Made by a program: the position numbers and the translations under genes. Below the pieces are notes generated by a model. It ran no database searches. It was not told the DNA's origin and saw nothing but the letters and a program-made list of their open reading frames with translations. From Paraphysomonas bandaiensis (taxonomy: Eukaryota; Chrysophyceae): DNA of 64,000 nucleotides. The stretch spans positions 17,463-81,462 of the forward strand of contig CBFFRP010000173.1 in the NCBI GenBank assembly GCA_965644295.1, given 5' to 3'. Positions 12,421-25,700 of this stretch are shown here, in pieces. Each line of letters starts with the position of its first letter. The first letter of the stretch is position 1.

Positions 12421-12763
12421 GTCAGATCTAGTGTAGCAAAGCAATTTAACTATTAGTGCTTAAATCTGATATCCTACTATTCGGCGCTACGAAAGAGCTG
12501 CTTGTGCATTACCACAAGCACCAAGGTGCAATCACCCCAATACCCCGGATGCCTGTTTATTCGTCAAGGCCCAAAGATGTCTACACAAGTGACAAGGGAC
12601 ACTTATTAGTGTCCCTTGCACCACACAAGCATTTGGCTATATAAGTGGGCAGAACAATATCTGCACTATCTATATATGCGGCTCAAGTTAGTTTCCCAGC
12701 GAAATATCTCCGGTACTTATCCCCAGAACACCACGAAAAGTTGAGAGTCCGACTTTGTTGAGG
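12421..12763. repeat. Truncated copy of the TIR element found intact near 38.9 kb, joined to a dispersed repeat
   Basis: The right part (about 12590-12763) matches the element at 38842-39029 over most of its length, including AAATATCTCCGGTACTTATC and the right end GTCCGACTTTGTTGAGG. The left terminal repeat is missing. The left part (GATATCCTACTATTCGGCGC, and CTGCTTGTGCATTACCACAA) is shared with repeats near 55.8 kb and 32.05 kb, so this is a composite of two decayed elements. Confidence 0.55.
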
Positions 12764-13000
12764 GCGGATATAAGACAATTAACTAAAGCCTACTTCTACG
12801 TGCGTACCTGTAGCTTGTTGATATGCTTACCGTAGGATCGGTAGTAGCTATCCTGTATTCTGTGTAACAATGAAATACAGAATCTACAGTAACAGGAATA
12901 GGAATAAAATATGCTGAGAAAATGAAAGAGCAGTATCTATTTAAGGTATGACTTTTAGAGAAAAAGAGTGGTGCTAATGATTGATGTCCTCAACAATCAC

Positions 13001-13098
13001 ATTACTACAACACCATAACCTTACTATCTCTCCAAATATAAAATCAGCTATTACTACAGCACCACAACCTTACTATCTCTCCTAATATAAAATCAGCT
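13001..13098. repeat. Two-copy tandem repeat, period 49 bp
   Basis: Two adjacent copies of a unit beginning ATTACTACA and ending TATAAAATCAGCT, differing at a few positions. No coding role is evident. Confidence 0.55.
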
Positions 13099-14024
13099 GT
13101 ACAGTATCTTGCAACGCCCAACATACACCACCTATTCATAATAGCGGAGGAATAAGGATAGGGATAATACTGCCCCTTTCAAAGAGTCTAATATTGTATG
13201 AAACGATGAGGAACACACACGCGGGAGTAAGAAATTATTCGGGTTCCGGTTAGTTCTATATCGTTAATAGGATTGTAATAATATAACTTCTTAATAAAAA
13301 AGGAAGTATACCCCTAATATATAAAGAGATGAATCCAATAGGATTTCACGACAAACATGTAACACCAAGTATGCAACAACGCACTCTGCAATCTAATATA
13401 AGTGAGAAATATAAGAAATTCAAGAGTAGAGATAAGCGGGAGGTTTTTAAGAGTAGATAAATCAATCAGAGGAATATGATAACGAGGCAAATTCACAATT
13501 GATAGGAGTACAAATAACTTATAACACATTTCACCGTACCTGGTATTGTCACGTACTTTTCATGGACACACGCAAAGACAAAATCAAGATATAGAAGAGG
13601 TAAATTGCACGTATATATACGTAGTCGGTGATTCCTAAACTACAACGACCATTACATACTTCGATCACACATTATTACAAAAATTAAAGTCAATATTAAA
13701 TTAAAGGTTTATTTATAACAAGGTATATTATTTCGTCAAATTTTCGCTTAAACCAGTGGTATTCTTTCTGCAACAAGACAAACAGCGCCAACATGATAAC
13801 CTCAATTTATACCCAATCAGCAAAGTCACCAGCCAGACAGCAAGAAGTACGAATGGGAATATATACATATCACAAACACTCAAAGTATGCATTTTCAATG
13901 TCATCGGAGACGATAAACGAGGTAAGGGTGTCCCACGCATATAACTTAGAGGTTCAGTTAACTGATCACCTGTGAGCGTGTTGATAAGTTGATCGTACCG
14001 CTCACTACCAGACTGGTCTAGTAG

Positions 14025-16885
14025 TCAGTATATGTAAACTTCGCTCTGAGTATCTGGCCACATCACGCGATACTTGTAGCTGAACCGAATAGTTTCTTTA
14101 GGTTGTAGTAGCTTTGCCCACACGACATGATGTGTCTTCTTCGCCATGAACGTGCGAAGAGATGAGGAGTGCTGAGTGGATAGTGATTCAAGCACCGCGG
14201 AAATGACACCTGTCTCATCTTCAATTTGCTCATCAATATAAACTACAGAATCCTTGTCTGGTGATAGCAGTTCGACCTGGAAACAAAACATCATCACTTA
14301 TGCAATATGCTCAGGTAAACACATAATAATTTATGGCAATCATTACAGGTGCACGCAGTTTTACAATATGCATAGTGCCTAAACTACTCCACATATTACA
14401 GCACACTAATCACATGCACACCCCTAGGGTACCTCAATATCCGCAGATGAACTATGCGGAAGATAGTCCGAGAGAATAAACACATGCGGCCTGTGTAGTC
14501 AAGTACATAATATTAGAAATACAAGTCCACTTATCAAAGATACGTAGCATTTTGCGAATAACTACACTTCACACAGCAACTTACTTATCGTATGTACTCG
14601 TGACAGTAACCGCCATATCTTCTATCTTCATCCTATATTTCTTTTTCTCTGTTACAAACCAGCCGGATATATCTTCTTCCTTTGTGCGCTGCGTTGGCAA
14701 GATAGGAGTCATGTTGACTTCTATATTCTTATCGACGCCTAAAAACAAAATAGGAAATTAAAAGTTATTTTGTCATCACATTCCAATAACAATATAGTCA
14801 CCTAAGTCAACTCTTAGATGCCCTCCAGGCTGTGTTGCTTGAATACTAGTTGTGCCTATGTATTGCCCCTGTAGAAATACACACGCGTCTCCCGTAGACA
14901 GAAGTGGCACTCCCTCGCTCCCACTTTCGGTATATGTGCCCCACGATTTCAAGTACGCTCTGCAAAATGTTATGGTGAGGGGTATAATAGTAGTTTAAAA
15001 AACTGATACCTAGAATCGCCTCCCGTGAGTACCGCATAGGAAAAAACTTGAGAGGGTACCTACATTACAATGAAGTATATGACGAGAAACTATTATGTAG
15101 AACGAAAAAGTCACAAACATGGAATCCGAACATATGGATAAGTAGTATATGATAAACCATTTGTTTAAGATTATGTACCTCTGCACTGTGTATAAGCAGC
15201 TTATCATGATTGCTCGAATAATATGGAGAGGGTTTCGATTGACCAGGAAGTAAACGGTACTGGGCCTATTGATCACATTTAACTCCGATCAGGGACACTC
15301 ATCGCACATTAACATAAAATAAAAGCGTAATATATAGACCACTGTAAGAATTATAGGAATCCTAACCTTGTTGTCGGCACTAACTACAGTTGTCTTGTGC
15401 TTGGGGGTGAAAGTAAAAGCCGCCCCCAAGTCGCCTACTCTTTCCACATGAGCTGTCTCCACTACCATGTCTGCCATCGCTGCCATTGGCATAGCCCCAG
15501 CGGATTCCATCATGTCCATCTCGTTGTCTGGCATTCCCTGCGGCAGTAGTGAGTATATATTCCACAGTTGAACAAGAGTTGCAATGGTAACGAAATAAAA
15601 CCGATGATACATATTACTCCACCCTACTAAGTGCTATCACTCCTATATAACAAGCCACTCACCCTATTTCTGGCCATGCTTTTCTTCGCGAAGGTCCTCT
15701 CCTGAGAAAAAGTTCTGTATCTCGGCGAATTATATGAAACAGTCTTCCGCACGGGAGACGGGGAGGCGTGTAGATGCTCGGGAAAGGACGAAGAAAGCAC
15801 AAGTAGTACATCATCCCAATCCTCACCTAAAAGAATATATGTAAACAATATAATATAACAATTTAATAGCCAACCGGTGGATTGTCCAACAGCTGCAAAA
15901 AAGTCAATCTGTAAGGTATATCCATCCTTCCCATTTCCTCCCTCCAGTTTCAAATCGTACTGAGCAGACCAGCTGGCTGGAGATGCCCTGTGCACAGCAG
16001 TAAACTGCTGTACCCTTGGTTCAGCGAAACTGCTCTCCGGTATATAAATATGCATGCGTAAAACCTTCTCAGATCGAGATGGTGGCCAGGAACGAATCTC
16101 AGTAGGAAGTGATTCGCATTTCGTACCGCCAGTATCCGTAGTTCTATACGGAGCTAGGAGAGCGCATGACACGGGGATGTACACACCAGAACTCTCTAAA
16201 GTGTGCACAGCTGCTGTGATAGCATCTATAGCTCGATTAGTATTGTTTAGCTCCTGAGTCACCAGCTTTCTGGAATTTTGAGCAACGCCTACAACACGAT
16301 GATTCCATTACCGCTATGCAAATAATGCCGCACAAATAAGTCCTTACTTATCTCTTTATCTTGGATTGATAACATTTCGAGAACGTTTTCTACAGATGGG
16401 AGTGGCTGTGATGCCTGTGGTGTCACCACCGCCCCAACATATTTTTCGATAGCAGCAGATCTCAACTCAAGTCTGTTATATTCAGAGCGTAGCGTGTCCG
16501 CTTTTTCCATGTATTCGGCTAGAAGAGTTTTGAGGGCACGTAGATGTTTCACATACGCCTCATCCTCAGTACGACTGACAGTGAGATCCTCCACAGACGT
16601 ACTTAACAATCGGGCGTCACCTGTCCCTTGAACTCTGACCGTGCGGTCCTCCAGTGTCCCTGGAAGACCATGCAGTAACACCGTATGATACCCTGCAGTC
16701 AGAGATACGCTGAAGTCTCTCTTAATCTCTGCTGTGTTACCAAGCAACGTCACCTCAGTGATAGTCGAGGTCGGTATCTGAGTAATATCCTTGCAATGAA
16801 CCCCAACAGAGGAGATCATCGTGTATACATACATCCATCCAATAGACAACAATCCACAGCCCACACTGCCATAAGGACGACGCAT
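14025..16885 (-). CDS. MuiA/DUF4139 family protein (mucoidy inhibitor A-like)
   Basis: Ten exons (16885-16348, 16288-15875, 15826-15663, 15537-15367, 15265-15179, 15059-15010, 14959-14802, 14738-14585, 14490-14433, 14276-14025) join with consistent phases into 681 residues. The chosen start puts a hydrophobic N terminus (GCGLLSIGWMYVYTMISSVG) ahead of the DUF4140-like region (HGLPGTLEDRTVRVQGTGDA). A helical stretch follows (residues ~100-170), then the DUF4139 core: YTLQIDFFAAVGQSTGEDWD, LGAAFTFTPKHKTTVVSADN, RAYLKSWGTYTE and PLLSTGDACVFLQGQYIGTT. The family is widespread in bacteria, fungi and protists; its biochemical activity is not established. A secreted or endomembrane location is inferred from the N terminus. 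An upstream in-frame ATG at 17008 exists but would give a less plausible leader. Confidence 0.85.
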
Positions 16886-17431
16886 CGGACCGCAACAGTG
16901 TTGGTAAAACACAAACACAGTGAGGGAGTAAGCGGGATTATCAATGAGAAATATGGGAGGGTGGATTCCTATCAGCTCTGCTCTCGTCTGCTGGCTGGAT
17001 ATGTACACACTCCCTCCAACTCACATACAGTCCAGTCCAGCCGTATCTTCCTCTCCATATGTCAGTGCAGTACATCCAGAGGGGTCGCTCCACGTGTCAT
17101 CCTTTTCGGGAGTTCCGTTTTTGTCTTCAAAAAGTGCCGGAAATGGTCATTTTCTATGTTTTTGGACTCATATTTCAAAGTCGCCCCTAAAAATCCTATA
17201 TATTACACTCCAGTGTCGTTGTGTGACATGACTGTGACTGAAAACACAGTGTCTCTTGTAGATCCAACAATAAAATTTGGTTTTGAAAAACTGCTCAATG
17301 GAGTTGATTTTTTGTATAGGCCCAAGCCGCTTCGTGAGCACTGGACGGTCGTGTAGTTAAACACTGGCACGTGAACCATCTCACTGTAGGAGGTAGTTAC
17401 ATCAAGAGGTCAGTGAAGCGCTTCTGTTACA
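16886..17431. other. Divergent intergenic region
   Basis: Upstream region shared by the MuiA-like gene (minus) and the SSNA1 homologue (plus). A partial GTAC-type element (CAGTGCAGTACATCC) lies near 17060. The frame over 17100-17356 is open but I find no family likeness and no start context, so it is not called. Confidence 0.35.
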
Positions 17432-17767
17432 ATGGCAGGCCAGGGTGCATCTCTTCAAAACTATAATAATGAGCTTGTGAAATGCATTGAGGATCTAAGA
17501 GAGAAGAGAGAAGAGATCAACAGGCAGATCCTTAAAGAAGAAGAGGAGAAGGCGAAGATCCAGAGAGACCTCAGCATACTCACTGATAGGCTATCAAGTA
17601 TCAATGAAAATTTAGCCAAGAAGATTCAAGCGAGAAATGAGTATGACAGGACGATACAGGAGACGGAGGCGGCTTATATGAAGATATTGGAGAGCTCACA
17701 GACACTGCTGCAGGTCCTCAAGAGGGAGACAGTGAGCTTGACTAAGAAGAAGCAGTCATCTTCCTAG
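17432..17767 (+). CDS. SSNA1: SSNA1/NA14 (DIP13) homologue, microtubule-associated coiled-coil protein
   Basis: A single exon encodes 111 residues, almost the family's usual length (~119). The family signatures are very clear: [20 protein letters not shown] near the N terminus, [17 protein letters not shown] in the middle and [20 protein letters not shown] near the C terminus. The entire protein is a continuous coiled coil ending in a basic tail (LTKKKQSSS). SSNA1 and Chlamydomonas DIP13 form fibrils that bind microtubules and locate to centrioles, basal bodies and axonemes. Its presence is the best single sign that the organism builds a flagellum. The start is supported by conservation from [11 protein letters not shown] onward. 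Confidence 0.95.
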   Translation: MAGQGASLQNYNNELVKCIEDLREKREEINRQILKEEEEKAKIQRDLSILTDRLSSINENLAKKIQARNEYDRTIQETEAAYMKILESSQTLLQVLKRETVSLTKKKQSSS

Positions 17768-18897
17768 GCCGTACGTATAGCCCGCATAAATCAAATCTTT
17801 ATGCTTTGTTCAAAGTGGGTTGTTTCCACCACATTGTTCATAATGATTTGATTTTCTTGCTGTTACAGTAACTCTTCTGGACGAAGCTGTGTTGTACTAC
17901 ATTCTTTGTGCATGATATCATTCAAATTGCTTAATAATTTATACGTAGTGCTTGATTACCTTTCGTGTCGGATACGTATCTATCCACCACAGCTCATTGC
18001 CTGCTAGTGGATGATGTGCATGCACTTGTTGAACACACATTACTATCACATTAAAGTTTAATTATATATATGCTGAACATGTAGAGTGTAATATAGATAA
18101 AGTTCAGTAAGTCGTTGTCGTACTCTATTATTCTCCTCTCGCAGTAGTTTATGATGATCGGTTTGTTAAAGTGAACGGAAAATTATATAGATGCAGCGTA
18201 GTATCTGTATGTTGATGCATACATCGAAACTTAATGTGGTCGTCTGTGTGTATTGATGCGACACGAATATAGAAATCTATCACTATCATTGCAAGAGAAA
18301 AAATACCTCAGTAGATATATTGGTTTGAGGTTTGAGTTAACCTACTCCAATAGTCATTTCCTTTAATTGCTGCCATTGAATTTTTATTTGCTTTCCTATT
18401 ATTATTCATAGAAATACATTTTTCCTCTTATAGCAAGCACGCTACAAGTAGCCATACATTTCAGATGTATTACGCTTTTAACATCATGAGGATAAGCAAC
18501 AATTTATCCTAGGGATAAGTACATAAAAGGAGAAGCGTCCCTTATCTGAAACGAGGGTGAAAGGAAACAGGTGTTCAATATTAACACTAGGAAAACAAAG
18601 TACTCTTTCAAATCAATGGCAGCTATTATTGGACAATTTCGCCCTCGTTAAAACTTGTGAGCTCGGAGTGTTGGAAATTGACTTAACTGAACCATATTTT
18701 CACTCTATCCTGAAATTATAAGTTAGAAACATATAGTAACAGAACAATATCACTTATAACCGAATGTCTTTCCACATCGTATGCCTAACACACTGTAATA
18801 AGAATGTCATCAAGTTACACATAGCCATGGCAGGATTAGACGCATAATTATCGATATAACAATCCGACAGTATACAGTATGACATAGCGCCTTTCCA
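17768..18897. other. Intergenic, no gene seen
   Basis: 1.1 kb of AT-rich sequence downstream of SSNA1. No convincing exon, repeat or RNA gene was recognised. Confidence 0.4.
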
Positions 18898-19233
18898 CTA
18901 AGCGCAATCAACGCAATTATTGAACTTCTCATATGCTTCGAGTTCTCTGAAATTATATATGTCAGTGATTAACACACGGTCACTCTAATACACATGTTAG
19001 TAAACTCTCATTACTCAGGTTATCGTACGCTTACCTCTGGGCTCACTAAACTCAGCAGGTGCATTATCACTGGTCTCTCTAGACACAAACGCTATATTTT
19101 TACAGACACCATTCGCGCTGACCCCACTAGGTACAGCACTCACACTACTCTCTGGCAAAGTACGAAGGGACTTACTCTTCCCTAGAATCTCATCTGCCGT
19201 AGACTTGTTGGACGTGTCGCCCGAAGCCGGCAT
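18898..19233 (-). CDS. Possible small two-exon hypothetical gene
   Basis: A frame opening at 19233 (MPASGDTSNKSTADEILGKS) is Ser/Thr-rich and ends at a good donor (GAG|GTAAGC at 19034). Joining at the acceptor before 18944 keeps frame and adds ELEAYEKFNNCVDCA and a stop, giving 81 residues. I do not recognise a family. The donor is strong, but the acceptor choice (two adjacent AGs) and the 3' end are uncertain, and additional exons are possible. The gene would be disordered and soluble. Confidence 0.3.
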
Positions 19234-19713
19234 CGATGATGATTCGTCTCTCCTGTCGTCACAATAACGAGGTTTTGAGTGTAGTCTTGGGTTTATTATA
19301 GATATAGCTTAACTCTGAAACATTTCAGGCCAGCGGGTCACTCTTGACTCCCGTAACCTCAAGCGCATCATAGATCGTATATGGCGCAAATACAATTCAA
19401 TGGAAATAGCAATAATTCTTATAACTGTCATTTTTGATGTATACAATACCGAATTAGTTAACATCTAAAACAACCCCATTGTCACATATTCAATATTACC
19501 TACAATACACAGATATATGAAGGCAAAAATATTGGTAAGTGACAAACTAAATATTACAAACACCTATAGCGTCGTAAAAAGTACTTTGAAACAATTTCTT
19601 GCTGCTCATTTGATTTTAGTCCAATTTCTTTGATATTTGATAATTAACTTTGAATCCCTCCTGCACACTGTAAACTAATATTAGGCCCGTAACAAACAAC
19701 TTAAGTTCAATGA
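19234..19713. other. Intergenic
   Basis: 480 bp of AT-rich sequence between the small hypothetical gene and the 3' end of the FG-GAP gene. Nothing specific was recognised. Confidence 0.35.
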
Positions 19714-22700
19714 TTATTCTCCGGTACGTATAGCATAAGCCACCGGTAGAGTTTCACTGCAGACTTTGTTTTCTTCTGGGGCTGAGGGATTTGTATTGGC
19801 TATTGGGTTCAATACAGGTTTCTGCTCAGTTGGTTGGCCTGAACGCCTGTCCTGTACGCAGCAGAAAAAACAGAAGAAGCAAAATACACAAACTCCGCAA
19901 ACTATGACAACAGGGAATACAATAATAACAATTGTATTGTTGTCAAAGGTGTCATCATCAGCATTAGGGTCATGCGGTAGCGAAGGCACGGTACTTGAAG
20001 AAATAGTGGGCACTGTGCTTGGAGAAGGAGTATCTATAGCAACAGTAGATCCGTACAGAACATAGCTCGATCCCGCAGAATCAAGTCCACTAGGATCAGC
20101 CTGCCCTGCACCAATTACCAAGTCAGGAGCACGATCGCCATTAATATCAGTACCAAAGCTGACAGCAGAACCAGTATTATCCCCACTTTGTAAGCCGTTG
20201 ATGACAAGTCCTGTAGAAACGTCTAAGCTGTTCAAATAAAATGTACCGTTTCGCTGCATATCAAGACTATCGTATAGGACATATACAGCACCAGTTGACT
20301 CTCCATGTGAATCAGCGTTAGGAGACCCAATAACAACATCATTCCTCGGACCACCACCAAAATTCCCATTGGCAACAACTGTTGTTCCACTGTGATCATA
20401 ATCTGCACAGCCAATAATTACATAACTGGCGTTATTCACGCTTGGTATTTCGTCACCCACTTCCATCGTATGCCACCCGTACATAAGATAGGTTGCACCG
20501 TTCTCAATAAATCCGTTGTTCGACGAATGTGGCGCTCCAATAGCAATATCATTATAACCATCGTCATTTATATCCCCCGCTGCGCTGACAGAGTGTCCAA
20601 ACCTATCTTCTGGTTTCTCTCCATAAAGAATCCAACCATTGCTTCCATCCAACGCTGCTGCATCTATCGACCTATTAGTTCGATGTCCTCCGAATATAAC
20701 GTACACCGCACCAGACCTGTAGGCACTGGGTGCCCCAACTGCCAGGTCTTCGAAGCCATCTCCATTCATATCGCCCACAGATGATAAAGAGAACCCAGTT
20801 TCATCACCAGCCGCAATGCCATCAATCACAAACCCACGGCATTCACTTAAATTAGATAGCATTATCATATTTGAGGCAGCGATATCATTTCCACCAAACA
20901 AAATATATACAGAACCACTCTGGTTGTTTCCGCCTTTAATTGCACCGATGGCAATGTCGTCAAAACCATCCGCATTAATGTCACCAGCTGAGCCCACAGC
21001 GTATCCCATCATTTCGTTGTCAGTAACGCCTTCAATAACAAGCCCATCCATGCTGTCAACAGTCACTACCCCACTGCTTCCAACAGCACTTCCACCAAAT
21101 ATTACGTATGCCATTCCAGCAGATCCAGCATTCGGCGCACCAATAATGACATCATCAAAGCCGTCGCCATTACAGTCTGTGAACCCAACCGAAAATCCGA
21201 AGTTATCAGCAACACCCATACCATCTATAACAAACCCTGTTTGACCATCAATGTAACTGTCATCGAATTCAGGATCACTTGTTTGACCACCAAATATAAT
21301 AGTGACTGATCCTCGCGTCGTTGAGTTCCCAGGAGAACCCACAACAATATCCGCCATTCCATCACCATTAATATCTCCATTGCAGCTGATGGCATAACCA
21401 CTCTGAGATCCCGCTGTATTTCCATCAAATACAAAGCCATTGTTACCGTTTAATTCGCTCAAATCGCATGCTCCCCCAGTGCATATGTGCTGTGTAGGTG
21501 ATAAAGATGGCATGTGCGTGTGGCCAGAATAAACGTTAAACAAGATAGACGTTGCGCCTGTACTTTCGGAATTTATCGAAGTCACCACTACATCAAGTTG
21601 TCCGTCAGCATTCATATCTCCAACACCAGCCACAGCATATCCGCTATTGTCATCTGCAGCAGCACCGTTGATAGAAAATCCACTACTTCCATCGAGCTGA
21701 CTGACGTAATAAACACCACTGGTTACACTATTTACAAATACCACATAGCTCGTGCCTTCATTATCTGAGTATGGGTCTGCATACGGTGCTCCCGCAACAA
21801 TATCATCAACACCGTCATGATTAATATCACCAGCACAGCTCACCGAGTACCCTAAACCGTCATAATAATCAATGCCATATATAATAAAGCCATCTGGGCC
21901 AGATAGCGCACTCATAGAAACTGCGCCAGTGCTTCCAATTGATGGGCTACCGTACATGACATACACTGCTGATGCTCCAAGCACAATATCATTGATACCA
22001 TCGCCATTGACATCACAGCCAGTAACGGATTCGACAACATGTGAACACGATGATTTAAACCCATCTGATCCGTCTAGGTCCGCTACTCGGATGATTCCAG
22101 CGTCCACACCGGTACCTCCAAGGAAGCTAGAGCCAAATATTACACAGTCATCAACGTACACATCATCGTAGCCGTCATTATTTACATCACCAATACTATT
22201 TAAAGGGTAGCCAAAAAGGTTTGACGAACCAACAATTGTTATGCCATTTGTGCCATCAAAATTTTCCAGCACAAGTACACCTGCATCGCCCACAGAGGAG
22301 CTGCCATAGACTACGAAAGCCACCTCTAACGCAGGTAGTCCAATCATAAAGTCATCGAAACCATCACCATTTATATCACCCGCCTTTCCTTGATATCGGC
22401 CTATATTCAATGAATCCGTTGCACCGTCGGGAGCAACAATAACGAATCCGTTTTTTCCATCTAAAGTTGTGACGTCAAATACTCCATTGCTACCGATAGA
22501 ACTTCCTCCAAATATAACGTAACTTTCACCCATATTAGAAGCAGCATATGGGGCACCTATAACTAAATCATTAAAGCCATCACCGTTGATATCGCCAGCA
22601 CCACACACGGTGTACCCGCCCTCACCACCACTATCGAACCCTAGTATGGTAAAGCCATTTATTCCATTGAGCGTATTTAATGACTGAACTGCAGTATTTC

Positions 22701-25700
22701 CTAGAGAACTGGAGCCAAATATGACATAACTACAACCGGAATTGCTTGTAGAAGCAAATGGTGCACCAATAATTAAGTCTGGTAGCCCATCACCATTGAT
22801 ATCACCAAGTGCACTTACAGAATACCCACTTTGGTCACTGTTTCCCTCGCCCATCCATGTCATCCCATCCACACCATCCAACTCATCAATATCAACAGGG
22901 TTGACAAAATGAATCGCAGGAAAGGATGGAGAAAGTGTCAGTGGCTCCAGTGTCGGTACAGGAGAGTAGTTGGGAGACTCTGTTTGTGGCGGTGTAGATG
23001 TACAAAATATTAAATATACTGCGCCACGATCATTGTTTGCATATGACGCTGCAGTCACAACATGTGACCCCACCCCAAGCACCTGAGAGCCAGAATTATC
23101 ACCATCATCAACGCCGTTCATCGTAAAGCCGTTGGAGCCATCAATATCCCCTAGACGAAATTGGCCACTCGGTACAGATACTGCAAATATCGCAGCTGTT
23201 TCACCAACATTCTCATCATCGCCGATATCCTGGTACGGAAGGCCAAGAATGAAGTCAGCAATACCATCATGATCGATGTCACCAGCACAGCTGGTGGCCT
23301 TGACAAATCTCGCTTCAATTATAAATCCATCTTGACCAGATAAGGTGTCTAAATCGACTAATCCACTACTTCCCACGCCATCCCCACCGAAAAGCACATA
23401 CGTCCTCTCCGAACTGCTACCACCATCCGCCACAATGATATCAAAGCTGCCATCTCCGTTTACATCACACCCACCGGCCACGGACGAAATTATATTATAC
23501 AATCCGCAGCTTATTCTAAAACCATTGGTTCCATCTAGATCTGCCAATTCAAAGTAACCAAATTGAAATCCACTCCCAGCGATATCTGGTGCACCAAATA
23601 TAATATAAACATAACTATTCGATAGCCCAAATAAAATGTCATCATACCCATCTCCATTGAAGTCGCCTGCTGTATCTATATGAAAATCATTGTCGCATCC
23701 ACCACAGTGGTGGCCAGACTCGATAACAAAACCATTGTAACCATCAATATCATCAATATATAACAAGCCAGTTCCTCCTACAGCCTCGCCCCCAAATACG
23801 ACATACAGATTTGCGTTTTCGCAATCGCAGGTAAACATAATATCATTGTATCCGTCACCGTTGACATCGCCAGCCCTACTAACTCTATATCCAATATCAC
23901 CCAAAGAGCTTCCGCGTATAGTGAATCCATTTGACCCATCAAGAGTGTTTAAATATACAACACCAGAACTGCCAACAAAAGTGCCACCGAACAACACATA
24001 AACTTCCCCTGACGACGACACACCGTTTGGATCGGCATAAGGTGCCCCGATAAGTATATCATCAAACCCATCCCCATTTACATCACCAGTACCACTCACC
24101 GTCCACCCACAAGCGTTAGCGTTGTTCACACCCCGGATAACATATCCGTTGCTGCCGTCCAGATCGGACAATGACATAGACGAAATGGACGTGAGGCTTT
24201 CTTGACCGAGTACGACATACACAGCACCCTCGTCGTTGGCATAAGGAGATCCAATCAGTATATCAAGCTCACCATCACCGTTAACATCCGCTGTCCCGAG
24301 AGCATAACCTGCCTTGTCGCCACTGCTCTCTCCGTTAATCGTAATACCTTCACCGGCTTGCATAGATTGCAGCTCCAACGGGTTTGTGCACTGCAACAAA
24401 GAATCGGCAGTTGGGGAAAAAGTATCATCTGTAGTTGGTGTAGCTGTAACCTGCGTTGTGGGAGGGACTGTATTCTGCAGGTCTGACGTGCAATAAATTA
24501 AATACGACTCTCCTTTTCCATCATTAGCGTTATACGCTGTTATCAGGACATCGTCGAGGAGGTCACCGTTGACATCACCCACACCAGCCACTACCCATCC
24601 CGAGTAGTCGTAAGAATTAACCCCATATATGGTATATCCGTTCCCCCCATTTATTCCATCTAACGAAATCACTCCATTCTCATCGTACCCACTAAATATT
24701 ACATACGTCTCGCCCTCGTAAGTACTGTGGGGGGCTGCCGTGTAGGCCCCAATTAAGATATCATCTAAACCATCTAAATTCATGTCACGCGCACAGCTGA
24801 CAGAATTTCCAACTGATCCACCTGTTCCTTCTATAATTAACTGCTCTTCACTCGTGAGTTCGTTGACATCTATACTTCCTGTGTTTCCTACTTCCCCCCC
24901 TCCGTATATCACGTGCACAGTGTTGGTAGTTATATCCCCAGCGACAATATCGTGATTGCTGTCGCCATTCACATCACATCCCCCAGATATGGACGATACA
25001 TCCATGCCCCCAATTGTGAACATGTCTAGATCATGTACAATGCAGTTACCTGAGGTGCACATATCACCTGATCCAAACACCACGAGTGTTTCATCATTTC
25101 CAACAATAGCTATGTCATCGTAGCTATCGCTGTTTATATCTCCTACTGAAGACACGATGAAACCAAAGTTATAATCATCTCCCACGACGTTAAATCCATC
25201 AGATCCATTAAGGCTATTAACGAGAAGCGCACCGGACGACCCGACATTCTCTCCACCATACACAACAGTCAGTGTTTTGGCCGAGGGAGCAGATATATAC
25301 AAATCACTATAGCCGTCGTTGTTGACATCCCCACTGCTACTGCTATATCCCAAATGCCCACCAGTAGTTGAACCGCGGATTATAAATCCATTCACACCAT
25401 TGAGGGTACTAGTGTATAAAGATCCACCACTCCCCACTTCGGGTCCGCCAAATATGACGTAGGCTTCCCCAGCACCTGCCACTCCTGCTGGGTCAGCATC
25501 GGGGCCACCAATCAACACGTCGTCAAAACCATCCCCATTGACATCACCAGCACCACTCACAGACCACCCGATATTCTCATACCCATCAGCACCGTATACT
25601 CTGAAGCCATTCGATCCGTCCAAGTCACGCAGAGAGAGTGTGAGTGTATCTGTCAGATGCGACCCTCCAAATACGATATACGTAGAAGTACCATAACAGT

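Larger units (their letters stand above)
11931..14024. other. Intergenic, mostly repeats
   Basis: Two kilobases between the convergent histidine kinase and MuiA-like genes. It holds a dispersed repeat at 12421-12763 and a two-copy tandem repeat at 13001-13098, described separately. The rest is AT-rich with frames that are short and not protein-like. Confidence 0.4.
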